DNA of 7,225 nucleotides from an uncultured Woeseiaceae bacterium (GCA_945787435.1 CALZHX010000087.1:1-7225), one strand, 5' to 3'; shown: positions 1 to 6,108, numbered from the stretch's first letter. Notes: generated from the letters alone by a model not told the origin. Numbers and translations: made by a program.

Positions 1-453
1 AGGAAAGATCGCGCCAGCAAGAGCGCGTCGGAAATTGCACAGCTCATTGAAGCGCTCACTGCAACTCGACAGGCGCTTCATGAAAGCGAGGAAAACCACA
101 GGGCCGCCATTGCCGAACTGGAGCAGGAGCAACGGGCACTGGAAATTGCCATGATCAATGCCGAAAAGGCGAGATCCAGGAACCAGGATCTTGACTTCAT
201 GAACGCGCAGCTGGAGGCGTCGGTCGAGGAACTAAGAGCAGATCTCAAGACCGCCGACAAGCTTGGAAACGAATTGGAAGCGGTTGAGAAGCAGCTTGAG
301 GAAGCCAGGCGTGAAAGCGAATCACTGCGATCCCAGGCGGCAAACATACCTGGGTTGAAGCAGATCATCGCTGACAAGGACGCACGCATTGCCAGGCTCA
401 CAGCTGACCTGGCAAAGATGACGCGCAAAACGAACGCGCGGGCGAACGACTAG
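1..453 (+). CDS. Coiled-coil protein, C-terminal part (5' end outside window)
   Basis: The frame is open from the first base and ends at TAG 451-453, so about 150 C-terminal residues are visible and the start is missing. The protein is almost entirely charged and helical (rich in Glu, Ala, Lys, Arg, Gln and Leu), with heptad-like spacing of Leu/Ile/Ala in stretches such as EELRADLKTADKLGNELEAV and LEAVEKQLEEARRESESL. One helix break (NIPGL) precedes a last short coil. There are no cysteines, membrane segments or catalytic motifs in this part. This is a long coiled coil, as found at the ends of structural, chromosome-associated or envelope-anchored proteins; the function cannot be assigned from the tail. 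The stop overlaps the stop of the converging gene in the 4-base palindrome CTAG (450-453). A shorter reading from ATG 151 is possible, but the coiled coil continues unbroken upstream of it. Confidence 0.8.
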   Translation, partial: RKDRASKSASEIAQLIEALTATRQALHESEENHRAAIAELEQEQRALEIAMINAEKARSRNQDLDFMNAQLEASVEELRADLKTADKLGNELEAVEKQLEEARRESESLRSQAANIPGLKQIIADKDARIARLTADLAKMTRKTNARAND

Positions 454-860
454 TTGCCGGACGGTTCTCCGGGACTCAGTACATCCGTATCATCGTATAC
501 CGGCGGCTCCGCCTCTTCGGATTCGGGCGCCGCTTCTGGAACAGGTGCCGCATCGGGCGCCGGGGCAGCACCGGCAACGCAGCTCCATCCCCAGCCCTGT
601 AGCGCGGCTACGAATTCCTCGGTCTTCGCCTCGCAGTAACCCTCCTGGGACTGAGCGCTCCAGAGCACCTGGGACTCTCCCGGCGCTTCCGTGTCTTTGT
701 AGTAATGAACTTCACAAGGAACCGTCAAACCCGGCTCGGTGAAGATCTCGACACGGCGCACGAGTTCACCAAGTGTGCACTGGTACCTGCCAGCATCCTG
801 GGCGATGCCTATACCGGGTACGACTAACGCCAGTAACGCGATTGAATATCTTAGTTTCAT
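450..860 (-). CDS. Secreted four-cysteine protein with acidic Pro/Ala-rich tail, unknown function
   Basis: A 136-residue protein of no function known to me. Residues 1-20 form a signal peptide: Lys2/Arg4, then a hydrophobic core (IALLALVVPGIGIA), with likely signal peptidase I cleavage after Ala20. There is no lipobox Cys, so it is probably periplasmic. The mature domain (about 21-95) has four cysteines (28, 49, 76, 94), an even number compatible with two disulfides, and aromatic runs (VHYYKD, GWGWSC). From about residue 97 the tail is low-complexity Pro/Ala/Glu/Asp, probably disordered. The start is fixed by AGGGG (complement of 866-870) five bases upstream and by the ATGA overlap with the stop of the gene before it, suggesting translational coupling. 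Its stop overlaps that of the converging coiled-coil gene. I recall similar short hypothetical proteins from gammaproteobacteria, but that is memory, not a search. Confidence 0.75.
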   Translation of the reverse strand: MKLRYSIALLALVVPGIGIAQDAGRYQCTLGELVRRVEIFTEPGLTVPCEVHYYKDTEAPGESQVLWSAQSQEGYCEAKTEEFVAALQGWGWSCVAGAAPAPDAAPVPEAAPESEEAEPPVYDDTDVLSPGEPSGN

Positions 861-1054
861 TTCTTCCCCTTATCGCTGCCCATCATGAAAGCAATCAGTG
901 CCGAGGCAACACCCAGCACAGCTATCGCACCGCCATACTTCAGCATGTTCGTAACACCGGATTCGAAACTCATCATTTCAAAAATGACGAGTAGCCCGAG
1001 GACGGCAGCCATGACGACAATGAAAAACGCACAAACGATCGCAATCTTCTGCAT
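857..1054 (-). CDS. Small two-helix inner-membrane protein, unknown function
   Basis: A 65-residue protein with two predicted membrane segments: about residues 4-26 (IAIVCAFFIVVMAAVLGLLVIF) and about 40-58 (GGAIAVLGVASALIAFMM). They are joined by a short loop with Glu and Met residues, and the protein ends in a lysine-rich tail (GSDKGKK). The positive tail suggests both ends face the cytoplasm. I prefer the ATG at 1052-1054 because GGAG (complement of 1061-1064) sits six bases before it. An in-frame ATG at 1064-1066 would add MELS, but it lacks a ribosome site and lies inside a strong hairpin. The stop codon shares bases with the start of the secreted four-cysteine protein (ATGA, 857-860), so the two are very likely co-transcribed and perhaps act together at the envelope. 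No known family is recognised. Confidence 0.7.
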   Translation of the reverse strand: MQKIAIVCAFFIVVMAAVLGLLVIFEMMSFESGVTNMLKYGGAIAVLGVASALIAFMMGSDKGKK

Positions 1055-1060
1055 CGATAG

Positions 1061-1085
1061 CTCCATGGGCTATAGCCCATGGGAG
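1061..1085 (-). promoter_or_regulatory. Perfect palindrome forming a hairpin over the ribosome site of the small membrane-protein gene
   Basis: Positions 1063-1082 are a perfect 20-bp palindrome (half-site CCATGGGCTA). In the minus-strand transcript the upstream arm CUCCCAUGGGC can pair with GCCCAUGGAG across a UAUA loop, giving ten base pairs with one bulged C. The 3' arm ends in GGAG, the Shine-Dalgarno site of the gene starting at 1054, so the hairpin would mask it. It could equally be a protein-binding operator in the divergent region, since it lies between two oppositely directed genes. The symmetry is seen directly; the regulatory role is inference. Confidence 0.5.
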
Positions 1086-1111
1086 GCCCGCCCTGTGATT
1101 GATCAAGGTCG

Positions 1112-1119
1112 TCTATACT
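1112..1119. promoter_or_regulatory. Candidate overlapping divergent -10 boxes
   Basis: On the plus strand TATACT (1114-1119) matches a sigma70 -10 box at five of six bases and would start transcription about 22 bases before the GTG at 1148. On the minus strand the same bases read TATAGA (complement of 1112-1117) and could serve the two-gene minus-strand unit. No good -35 box at standard spacing is visible for either: the best minus-strand candidate is TTGTCC, 19 bases away. The evidence is weak and positional. Confidence 0.25.
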
Positions 1120-1134
1120 ACTCTTCCAGATTGC

Positions 1135-1139
1135 GAGGA
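1135..1139 (+). promoter_or_regulatory. Ribosome binding site deciding the GTG start at 1148
   Basis: GAGGA lies eight bases upstream of GTG 1148-1150. It supports that codon as the start of the flavoprotein, which then begins with a short MPARSD leader directly before the nucleotide-binding strand VIILGGG. Confidence 0.6.
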
Positions 1140-1147
1140 CAAAGCCT

Positions 1148-2335
1148 GTGCCAGCCAGGTCTGATGTGATCATTCTTGGCGGAGGTGCCGCTGGCTTGAT
1201 GTGCGCGATTGCGGCCGGCCAACGCGGACGGCGTGTTGTCGTCCTCGAGAGCGCCAACAAGATCGGCAAAAAGATCCTTATGTCAGGCGGTGGGCGCTGC
1301 AACTTCACCAACCTGCACTGCAGTCCAGAGAACTACCTGTCTGCCAATCCACACTTCTGTATCTCAGCGCTAAGCCGCTACACGCAGTGGGATTTCATCG
1401 CACTTGTCGAGAAACATAGCATCGCCTACCACGATAAGGGCGCCGGCCAACTTTTCTGCGACAACTCGTCGAAAGAGATTCTCGCCATGCTCGAGACCGA
1501 ATGTGACAGGGCAGCTGTCGAAATACTGACGCATTGCGAAGACACAACGGTCGAGTGCGACATGAGCTATACCGTGGAGTGCAGCAAGGGTGTCTTTGAA
1601 AGCGACTCTCTGGTCATTGCTACCGGCGGGCTGTCCATTCCGAAAATGGGTGCGTCAGATTTCGGCTATCGCCTCGCAAGACAATTCGGGCTCGATGTTC
1701 TGGACACGCGTGCCGGGCTCGTGCCATTTACATTTTCCGGAGCGATGCACGAACTGACGGATCGATTGTCGGGCATCAGTCTACCGGCGACTGTCAACGC
1801 GTCGGGCACCGCATTCACCGAGGACATTCTATTTACGCATCGCGGTCTCAGCGGACCCGCTGCACTGCAGGCCTCCAGCTACTGGTCACCCGGTACGAAC
1901 ATCACTCTGAACCTCCTGCCTGCAGCCAACGCCGGCGACCTTCTCCTGGACGCCAAAACCAAACAGCCCAGAGCCCTGTTGCGAACGGTCCTTTCGGAGC
2001 ATCTGCCACGCGCTCTGGTATTGGAATTGCAGGAATTGTACTGGCCCGACAAGACGGACCACCGAGTAGCCGACCTTCCGGACTCCGAGTTACGCAGGAT
2101 CGGTACGACGTTGCAAAACTGGACGCTCAAACCCGCCTCGACTGAGGGCTATCGCACGGCCGAGGTAACGCTCGGCGGCGTCAATACCAATGAGCTGTCT
2201 TCCCAAACCATGGAGTGCAAGCGACAACCCGGACTGTATTGCATCGGCGAAGTTGTCGACGTGACTGGCCACCTCGGGGGCTTTAATTTCCAATGGGCCT
2301 GGGCGTCCGCACAAGCTGCCGGCCAGGTTGTGTGA
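1148..2335 (+). CDS. HI0933/YhiN-family FAD-dependent oxidoreductase
   Basis: A 395-residue flavoprotein of the HI0933 (YhiN/BaiN-like) family, close to the usual 390-420 residues. Visible motifs in order: the Rossmann dinucleotide loop GGGAAGL (11-17) followed by an acidic strand end VVVLE (30-34); the family signature SGGGRCNFTN (46-55); a second nucleotide-contact ATGG (158-161); FTHRGLSGPA (229-238); AEVTLGGV (338-345); and the C-terminal FAD-binding signature GEVVDVTGHLGGFNFQWA (367-384). All key segments are intact, so it should be a soluble, active flavoenzyme. The substrate is unknown for most of the family; BaiN of gut clostridia is reported to act on bile-acid intermediates, but that role should not be transferred here. 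It starts at GTG with GAGGA eight bases upstream. The next gene begins 13 bases after its stop, so the two probably form an operon. Confidence 0.9.
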   Translation: MPARSDVIILGGGAAGLMCAIAAGQRGRRVVVLESANKIGKKILMSGGGRCNFTNLHCSPENYLSANPHFCISALSRYTQWDFIALVEKHSIAYHDKGAGQLFCDNSSKEILAMLETECDRAAVEILTHCEDTTVECDMSYTVECSKGVFESDSLVIATGGLSIPKMGASDFGYRLARQFGLDVLDTRAGLVPFTFSGAMHELTDRLSGISLPATVNASGTAFTEDILFTHRGLSGPAALQASSYWSPGTNITLNLLPAANAGDLLLDAKTKQPRALLRTVLSEHLPRALVLELQELYWPDKTDHRVADLPDSELRRIGTTLQNWTLKPASTEGYRTAEVTLGGVNTNELSSQTMECKRQPGLYCIGEVVDVTGHLGGFNFQWAWASAQAAGQVV

Positions 2336-2336
2336 T

Positions 2337-2341
2337 GAGGA
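2337..2341 (+). promoter_or_regulatory. Ribosome binding site deciding the GTG start at 2349
   Basis: GAGGA, immediately after the flavoprotein stop, is seven bases upstream of GTG 2349-2351. It favours this start over an in-frame TTG at 2328, which would add seven residues not expected in the family. Confidence 0.6.
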
Positions 2342-2348
2342 CACGAAG

Positions 2349-2813
2349 GTGAAGATCTGGGTCGACGCCGATGCCTGCCCGGGAGTCGTCAAGGAAATCT
2401 TGTTTCGTGCGGCTACCCGGACTGGAGTGGAACTCACCTTGGTGGCAAACCAGCCATTGAGCACGCCCTCCGCGACCAATATCAAAACGCTGCAGGTGCC
2501 CGGGGGCTTCGACGTCGCCGACGATGAAATCGTCAAACGCATGGAGGCCGGGGATCTCGTTATTACCAGTGACATTCCCCTGGCCGCCGAAGTTATTGCC
2601 AAAGATGGTCACGCGCTGAGTCCCCGCGGCGAAATGCACACCAAAGAGAATATCGGTGCACGCCTCAACATGCGCGATTTCCTCGACACCATGCGATCCA
2701 GTGGCGTCGAAATGAGCGGCGGTCCGGCCGCGTTTGGTCAGCGCGATAAGCAAACATTTGCGAATGAACTCGACCGCTTCCTGACGAAATATGGCGGCCC
2801 CTCCGGCCAATAG
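2349..2813 (+). CDS. yaiI: YaiI/YqxD-family protein (UPF0178, DUF188)
   Basis: A 154-residue protein closely resembling E. coli YaiI (about 152 residues), aligning over its whole length. The N-terminus MKIWVDADACPGVVKEIL carries the family's DADACP motif (residues 5-10). Further conserved blocks are GFDVADDEIV, GDLVITSDIPLAAEVI, the SPRGE segment, the RDFLDTMRSSG block and the GQRDKQTFANELDRFL helix. The family is considered to have a PIN-like nuclease fold with conserved aspartates, but its biochemical role is not established. The start was set at GTG 2349 because it gives the family's normal N-terminus and has GAGGA at a good distance; the longer TTG 2328 start is less likely. It follows the flavoprotein after 13 bases and is probably co-transcribed with it. 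The product is soluble, with no signal peptide or membrane segment. Confidence 0.9.
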   Translation: MKIWVDADACPGVVKEILFRAATRTGVELTLVANQPLSTPSATNIKTLQVPGGFDVADDEIVKRMEAGDLVITSDIPLAAEVIAKDGHALSPRGEMHTKENIGARLNMRDFLDTMRSSGVEMSGGPAAFGQRDKQTFANELDRFLTKYGGPSGQ

Positions 2814-2870
2814 TCGCCCGTCCCCCTACCCCACTTCGGCTTATGCCTATTTCCAAAAGGCGGCGTTCGG

Positions 2871-2897
2871 TTCACATTCCGAAGGTACAGGTATAAA
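2871..2897 (+). promoter_or_regulatory. Candidate sigma70-type promoter for the korAB operon
   Basis: TTCACA (2871-2876; five of six bases match TTGACA) is followed 15 bases later by TATAAA (2892-2897; five of six match TATAAT). The spacer is shorter than the preferred 17, so the promoter would be weak or need an activator. Transcription would begin near 2904, leaving a leader of roughly 100 bases before ATG 3001. The 187-bp gap 2814-3000 holds no other gene or clear terminator. Confidence 0.35.
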
Positions 2898-2912
2898 TCC
2901 GCGATTTGTACC
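2890..2912. promoter_or_regulatory. Near-perfect 23-bp palindrome over the candidate -10 box (possible operator)
   Basis: GGTATAAATC (2890-2899) and GATTTGTACC (2903-2912) are reverse complements at nine of ten positions around a 3-base centre (CGC). The dyad covers the candidate -10 box and the predicted transcription start of the operon at 3001, where a dimeric repressor would classically bind. It could also form a short RNA hairpin, but no U-run follows, so a terminator is unlikely. No specific regulator is identified. Confidence 0.4.
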
Positions 2913-3000
2913 GCTGAATCTGTCCGTAATCTGAAGAATTTAGAGCAAAAACAGGCCTGATTTCAGAGGGCTAGGGACAGTAAGGTACACGGGAAGGGCA

Positions 3001-3246
3001 ATGACGAAGACTGAAACTGCAGTTGATACCAAATACCTGTTTAAAAGGTATGAAACCTGGTGGGTCAAGGTCGCAGTACCGCGGTCCCTGCGCAAGAAAC
3101 TGGGCTACGACCTGCGGAAATCGCTGCAGACGCATGATTTGGAACAGGCCCAGGAGGCGCGCTGGGCCGTCGCAGAAGAATTTCGCGCCAGGATAGAGAA
3201 AGCCCAGAGAGAAACAGAGAGTAAGTCAGCGAATCAGGATTCGAAC
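3001..3246 (+). other. DUF6538-like (tyrosine recombinase N-terminal arm) segment fused to korA
   Basis: The first 82 codons read KYLFKRYETWWVKVAVPR (residues 11-28), then SLRKKLGYDLRKSLQTHDLEQAQEAR (29-54, given here as continuous with the first part) and a basic/acidic helix to about residue 70. The pattern of a short beta-hairpin with W-W, then VPxxLRxxLG, (R/K)SLxTxDLxxAxxxRW and VAEEFRARIEKA is what I know from the N-terminal arm of phage and genomic-island integrases (DUF6538 type). The core-binding domain and the catalytic R-H-R-H-Y region of an integrase are absent. The segment ends in a hydrophilic linker (residues 70-82), where an integrase would pass into its next domain, and the frame into korA has no stop. 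It is either a domain in a true fusion or the 5' remnant of an integrase gene. Recognition is by pattern memory only. Confidence 0.7.
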
Positions 3247-5157
3247 ATGGTGGATATCGAAGTTGCGTCCCCTCAAAAAACGGCAGGCGCCCGACAGGTT
3301 GATGAATACATCGTAGAGATCGTGAGCGATTCCGGAGAGGGCGCACAAAAATGCGGCCAGGTCCTGGGACTGGTGAGCGGCAAGATGGGCAACGGTGTCT
3401 GGACGGTAGAGATCATTCCGGCCGAGATCCAGCCGCCCGCGCGAGAACGCCAGGGCGCCAGCGGCATCCGCGTCCGCATGGGGTCGAAAGAAATGACCAA
3501 TATGGGCGACGAAGCCGAAATGGTTGTCGCGTTTAACGAGCAGGTGCTCTACTCCCGCATCGGAAATCATGCCTATAAGAAAGGCACGGTCGTCTTGCTG
3601 GAAAGCATGTGGGCCGAAGATCCCGAAGAGAAAATTCGCAACCAGTATAAGGACGCACTGGCCGACTTCGCCGCGCAGGGGCTGGTCGTTCACGAGCTGC
3701 CGATTCAGAAAGAATGCCTCAAACTCGTACCCGACCCTCGCAAGGGCAAGAACATGTTCGTGCTCGGGATGCTTTGCAGGATTTTTAGTCGCGATATCGA
3801 TACAGCAAAAAACGAGATAGCGAAAATATTCAAGAAGAAAAGTGACAAGGTCATCAAGATCAACCATGACCTGTTCGACGCCGGCTTTGCTTTCGCACAG
3901 GAAAACCTGGACTACGCGTTCGAAATTTCCACGGCCGAGGAAGATCGCATGGAATCGCCGGTCGTTATCAATGGCAACACCGCGGTAGGCCTCGGGGTCA
4001 TGGCTGCAGGCATTGAACTCGTCGCGATGTATCCGATTACCCCGGCGACATCGGCATCTCATTATCTTGCCGAGGACTTTCACCTGACCGGTGGCTTCGT
4101 GCACCAGGCCGAGGACGAGATAGCGGCGATCGGGTTCGCGATCGGTGCATCCTATGCGGGCAAGACGGCATGCACGATCACGTCTGGTCCCGGCATGGCG
4201 TTGAAGACCGAGATGATCGGTCTCGCCGTCATGGCCGAGGTCCCGCTGGTGATTGTTGACGTCCAGCGCGGCAGCCCATCGACCGGTCTTCCGACCAAGG
4301 TCGAACAGGGAGACCTGCTCTCGAGCCTCTACGGCGCAGCCGGCGATGCGCCCAAGGTCGTCATTGCCGCGGCCACGATCTCGGAGTGTTTCCACTTCGT
4401 GGTCATGGCACGCAAGCTGGCCGAGTCGTTCCGGACGCCAGTGATCATTCTGACGGACGCGAACCTGGCTACAGGTGTCCAGCCAATAGAACGGCCCGAA
4501 GTCACGGACGAGTGGTTTGCTCCACCACTGGATCAGTCCTCCTGGGACAAGGAGGTAGCGCCCTACAACTGGGACGAGACCACCGGTCTGTCAGAAAGGC
4601 CCATACCGGGCATGCGCGGTGGCGAGTACATCCTCACCGGCCTGGCGCACAACCGCAATAGCAAGATCGCGTACGACTCCGCATCGAACCAGGAAGGCAT
4701 GAATATGCGCAGTCGCAAGCTGGCCACACTGGGCGCGACATTGAAGCCACCCGAGATTCATGGTGATCCCACCGGGGATCTGCTGATTGTCGGCTGGGGA
4801 TCAACCCTGGGCGCGATCGAGGAGGCAGTCGACCGCGCGAGGGCGCAAGGCCACAAGGTGTCTTCGGTCCACCTCAGGTTCTTGTCGCCGCTTGAACCGG
4901 GTCTGAAAAAGATCTTTTCGGGATTCAAGAAGGTGATGACCATCGAGATCAATTACAGCGACGATCCTGATTCGCCCCTGATCAACGAAGAAAACCGCCG
5001 TATTTCACAGCTCGCACTCGTACTGCGCGCGCACACACTGATGGATATCCAATGCTGGTCCAAGGTTCCGGGCCACCCGCTGCAACCTGGCGCTATCGGC
5101 AAAGTCATCCAGGCGAATCTCACGGAGACGGAAGGAGCAGAAGCATGTTCGGCTTAA
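3001..5157 (+). CDS. korA: 2-oxoacid:ferredoxin oxidoreductase, fused gamma-alpha subunit, with integrase-like N-terminal extension
   Basis: A 718-residue frame. Residues about 103-300 are the gamma domain (start VEIVSDSGEGAQKCGQ; AEIQPPARERQGASGIRVRMG at 141-161). Residues about 322-560 are the alpha thiamine-diphosphate-related domain, with YPITPAT (344-350), QAEDEIAAIG (369-378), TSGPG (394-398) and QRGSPSTGLPTKVEQGDL (422-439). Residues about 592-700 are the transketolase C-terminal-like domain (DLLIVGWGST). With the beta subunit it should oxidise a 2-oxoacid (2-oxoglutarate or pyruvate type) with CoA to acyl-CoA and CO2, reducing ferredoxin in the cytoplasm. Residues 1-80 are foreign to the family and look like a tyrosine-recombinase arm domain (separate entry). 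Starting at Met83 (position 3247, with AGGAT 3236-3240 upstream) gives 636 residues, a normal family length. ATG 3001 has only a loose purine-rich site, GGGAAGGG. The 3' end overlaps the beta-subunit gene by 13 bases. Function is confident, substrate is not, and the start is ambiguous. Confidence 0.88.
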   Translation: MTKTETAVDTKYLFKRYETWWVKVAVPRSLRKKLGYDLRKSLQTHDLEQAQEARWAVAEEFRARIEKAQRETESKSANQDSNMVDIEVASPQKTAGARQVDEYIVEIVSDSGEGAQKCGQVLGLVSGKMGNGVWTVEIIPAEIQPPARERQGASGIRVRMGSKEMTNMGDEAEMVVAFNEQVLYSRIGNHAYKKGTVVLLESMWAEDPEEKIRNQYKDALADFAAQGLVVHELPIQKECLKLVPDPRKGKNMFVLGMLCRIFSRDIDTAKNEIAKIFKKKSDKVIKINHDLFDAGFAFAQENLDYAFEISTAEEDRMESPVVINGNTAVGLGVMAAGIELVAMYPITPATSASHYLAEDFHLTGGFVHQAEDEIAAIGFAIGASYAGKTACTITSGPGMALKTEMIGLAVMAEVPLVIVDVQRGSPSTGLPTKVEQGDLLSSLYGAAGDAPKVVIAAATISECFHFVVMARKLAESFRTPVIILTDANLATGVQPIERPEVTDEWFAPPLDQSSWDKEVAPYNWDETTGLSERPIPGMRGGEYILTGLAHNRNSKIAYDSASNQEGMNMRSRKLATLGATLKPPEIHGDPTGDLLIVGWGSTLGAIEEAVDRARAQGHKVSSVHLRFLSPLEPGLKKIFSGFKKVMTIEINYSDDPDSPLINEENRRISQLALVLRAHTLMDIQCWSKVPGHPLQPGAIGKVIQANLTETEGAEACSA
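3236..3249 (+). promoter_or_regulatory. Possible internal ribosome site and start codon (Met83) for a normal-length KorA
   Basis: AGGAT (3236-3240) lies six bases before ATG 3247-3249, which is in frame with the KorA body and begins MVDIEVASPQKTAGARQVDEY, about 20 residues before the first conserved gamma-domain strand. Translation from here would skip the integrase-like arm and give 636 residues. Confidence 0.45.
5133..5137 (+). promoter_or_regulatory. Ribosome binding site deciding the korB start at 5145
   Basis: AGGAG, within the last codons of the alpha-subunit gene, is seven bases upstream of ATG 5145. It favours this start over the longer reading from ATG 5052, whose extra 31 residues have shadow-frame character. 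Confidence 0.8.
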
Positions 5158-6098
5158 AAGGTGACTGGTCCCTCGAGGTCAAAGATCGATATTTCACATT
5201 GGAAGATTATTGCGGTGCGGAACCCCGTTGGTGCACCGGTTGCGGCGACCACGGAATCCTGGCCGCGGTACACCGGGTCTGCCGGGAATCCCAGATTGCC
5301 CCCGAGAAAACGGTGGCTGTGTCTGGTATCGGTTGCTCCAGCCGCTTGCCGCATTACATGAAGACTTACGGGTTTCACGGCCTGCATGGGCGTGCGTTGC
5401 CGGTCGCCTGCGGCGTGAAGTCGAGGCGTCCCGACCTGGATGTCTGGGTTGCAACCGGCGATGGTGATTGTTTCTCGATCGGGGCTGCCCACTGGATACA
5501 CGCGATGCGTTACAACATGGATATCACGTTGCTGGTATTCGACAACGGCATCTACGGACTGACCAAGAAACAGACGTCTCCCACCACCCCTTTGGATGTG
5601 CCGACCAACACGCATCCGTCTGGTGCATTACTGCCGCCGCTGAATCCGCTGACTGTGACTCTCGGCGTCACCAATATTTCCTTCGTCGCCCAGATCGTCG
5701 ACTGGAATGCCCCACTCCGCCACGAGGTGATAAGGAGAGCGCACGAACACAAGGGAACCAGTTTCGTCCGGATTATCCAGCGCTGCCCGGTGTATGTGGA
5801 ATCGATCGGCAAGGCCTTGCAGGATGAACCGGCAAGGATGCAATTACTTACACACGAGAAAGGCGTGCAGGTCGCGGACAACGTCAAGCGACTATTCCCG
5901 AATCACGCCGAGCATGACCCGTCGGACATCGCGGCCGCTCTCGCAATTGCGGCCGACGATTCTGTCCTGCCGTTGGGAATTCTCTATCACAACCCGGATG
6001 CCCCGCGTTACGACATGATGACCTCGGTCGGCATGGAGATGAGCGTCGACGAAAAGCTCGCCGGCATGAACAGGGCACTGGATAACTTCGCCATATAG
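5145..6098 (+). CDS. korB: 2-oxoacid:ferredoxin oxidoreductase, beta subunit
   Basis: A 317-residue thiamine-diphosphate subunit, near the family's usual length. Cysteines expected to hold the [4Fe-4S] cluster are Cys30 and Cys33 (WCTGCGDHG), Cys64 (GIGCSSRLPHY) and Cys214 (QRCPVY). The cofactor motif is ATGDGDCFSIG (103-113), with DNGIYGLTKKQTSPTT (133-148) completing the Mg/diphosphate site and the segment tied to 2-oxoacid binding. HGRALPVACGVK (81-92) is also typical. Cys109 follows GDGD where I would more often expect Gly or Ala. The subunit decarboxylates the 2-oxoacid on thiamine diphosphate and passes electrons through its cluster to ferredoxin, in a complex with KorA. It starts at ATG 5145 with AGGAG seven bases upstream; the 13-base overlap with korA implies coupled translation and balanced subunit levels. 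All key residues are present, so an active enzyme is expected. Pyruvate versus 2-oxoglutarate cannot be decided by eye. Confidence 0.92.
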   Translation: MFGLKGDWSLEVKDRYFTLEDYCGAEPRWCTGCGDHGILAAVHRVCRESQIAPEKTVAVSGIGCSSRLPHYMKTYGFHGLHGRALPVACGVKSRRPDLDVWVATGDGDCFSIGAAHWIHAMRYNMDITLLVFDNGIYGLTKKQTSPTTPLDVPTNTHPSGALLPPLNPLTVTLGVTNISFVAQIVDWNAPLRHEVIRRAHEHKGTSFVRIIQRCPVYVESIGKALQDEPARMQLLTHEKGVQVADNVKRLFPNHAEHDPSDIAAALAIAADDSVLPLGILYHNPDAPRYDMMTSVGMEMSVDEKLAGMNRALDNFAI

Positions 6099-6108
6099 TG
6101 GTCCAACG

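Noticed and set aside
1099..1106. TTGATCAA considered as an FNR/CRP-type site
   Set aside because: It lacks the four-base spacer between half-sites that FNR sites require. It is only an 8-bp palindrome.
973..1311. Minus-strand frame of 112 codons across the divergent region
   Set aside because: It overlaps the membrane-protein gene in another frame and the conserved N-terminus of the flavoprotein, and its product has shadow-like composition (many Arg and Pro).
2814..2870. Search for a rho-independent terminator after the YaiI-type gene
   Set aside because: Only a 3-bp GGC/GCC stem is seen and no T-run follows.
2882..2989. Direct repeat AAGGTACA at 2882-2889 and 2982-2989, considered as an integration-site duplication
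   Set aside because: Eight bases is too short to be convincing, and nothing between the copies looks like an inserted element.
3226..4395. Open frame of 389 codons on the minus strand opposite korA
   Set aside because: It lies antisense to clearly conserved KorA motifs, its translation is rich in Arg/His/Asp without domain order, and long antisense frames are common in GC-rich coding DNA.
5052..5144. N-terminal extension of the beta subunit from ATG 5052
   Set aside because: The 31 extra residues lie over the conserved end of korA, lack a ribosome site and are not expected in the family. ATG 5145 has a strong AGGAG.
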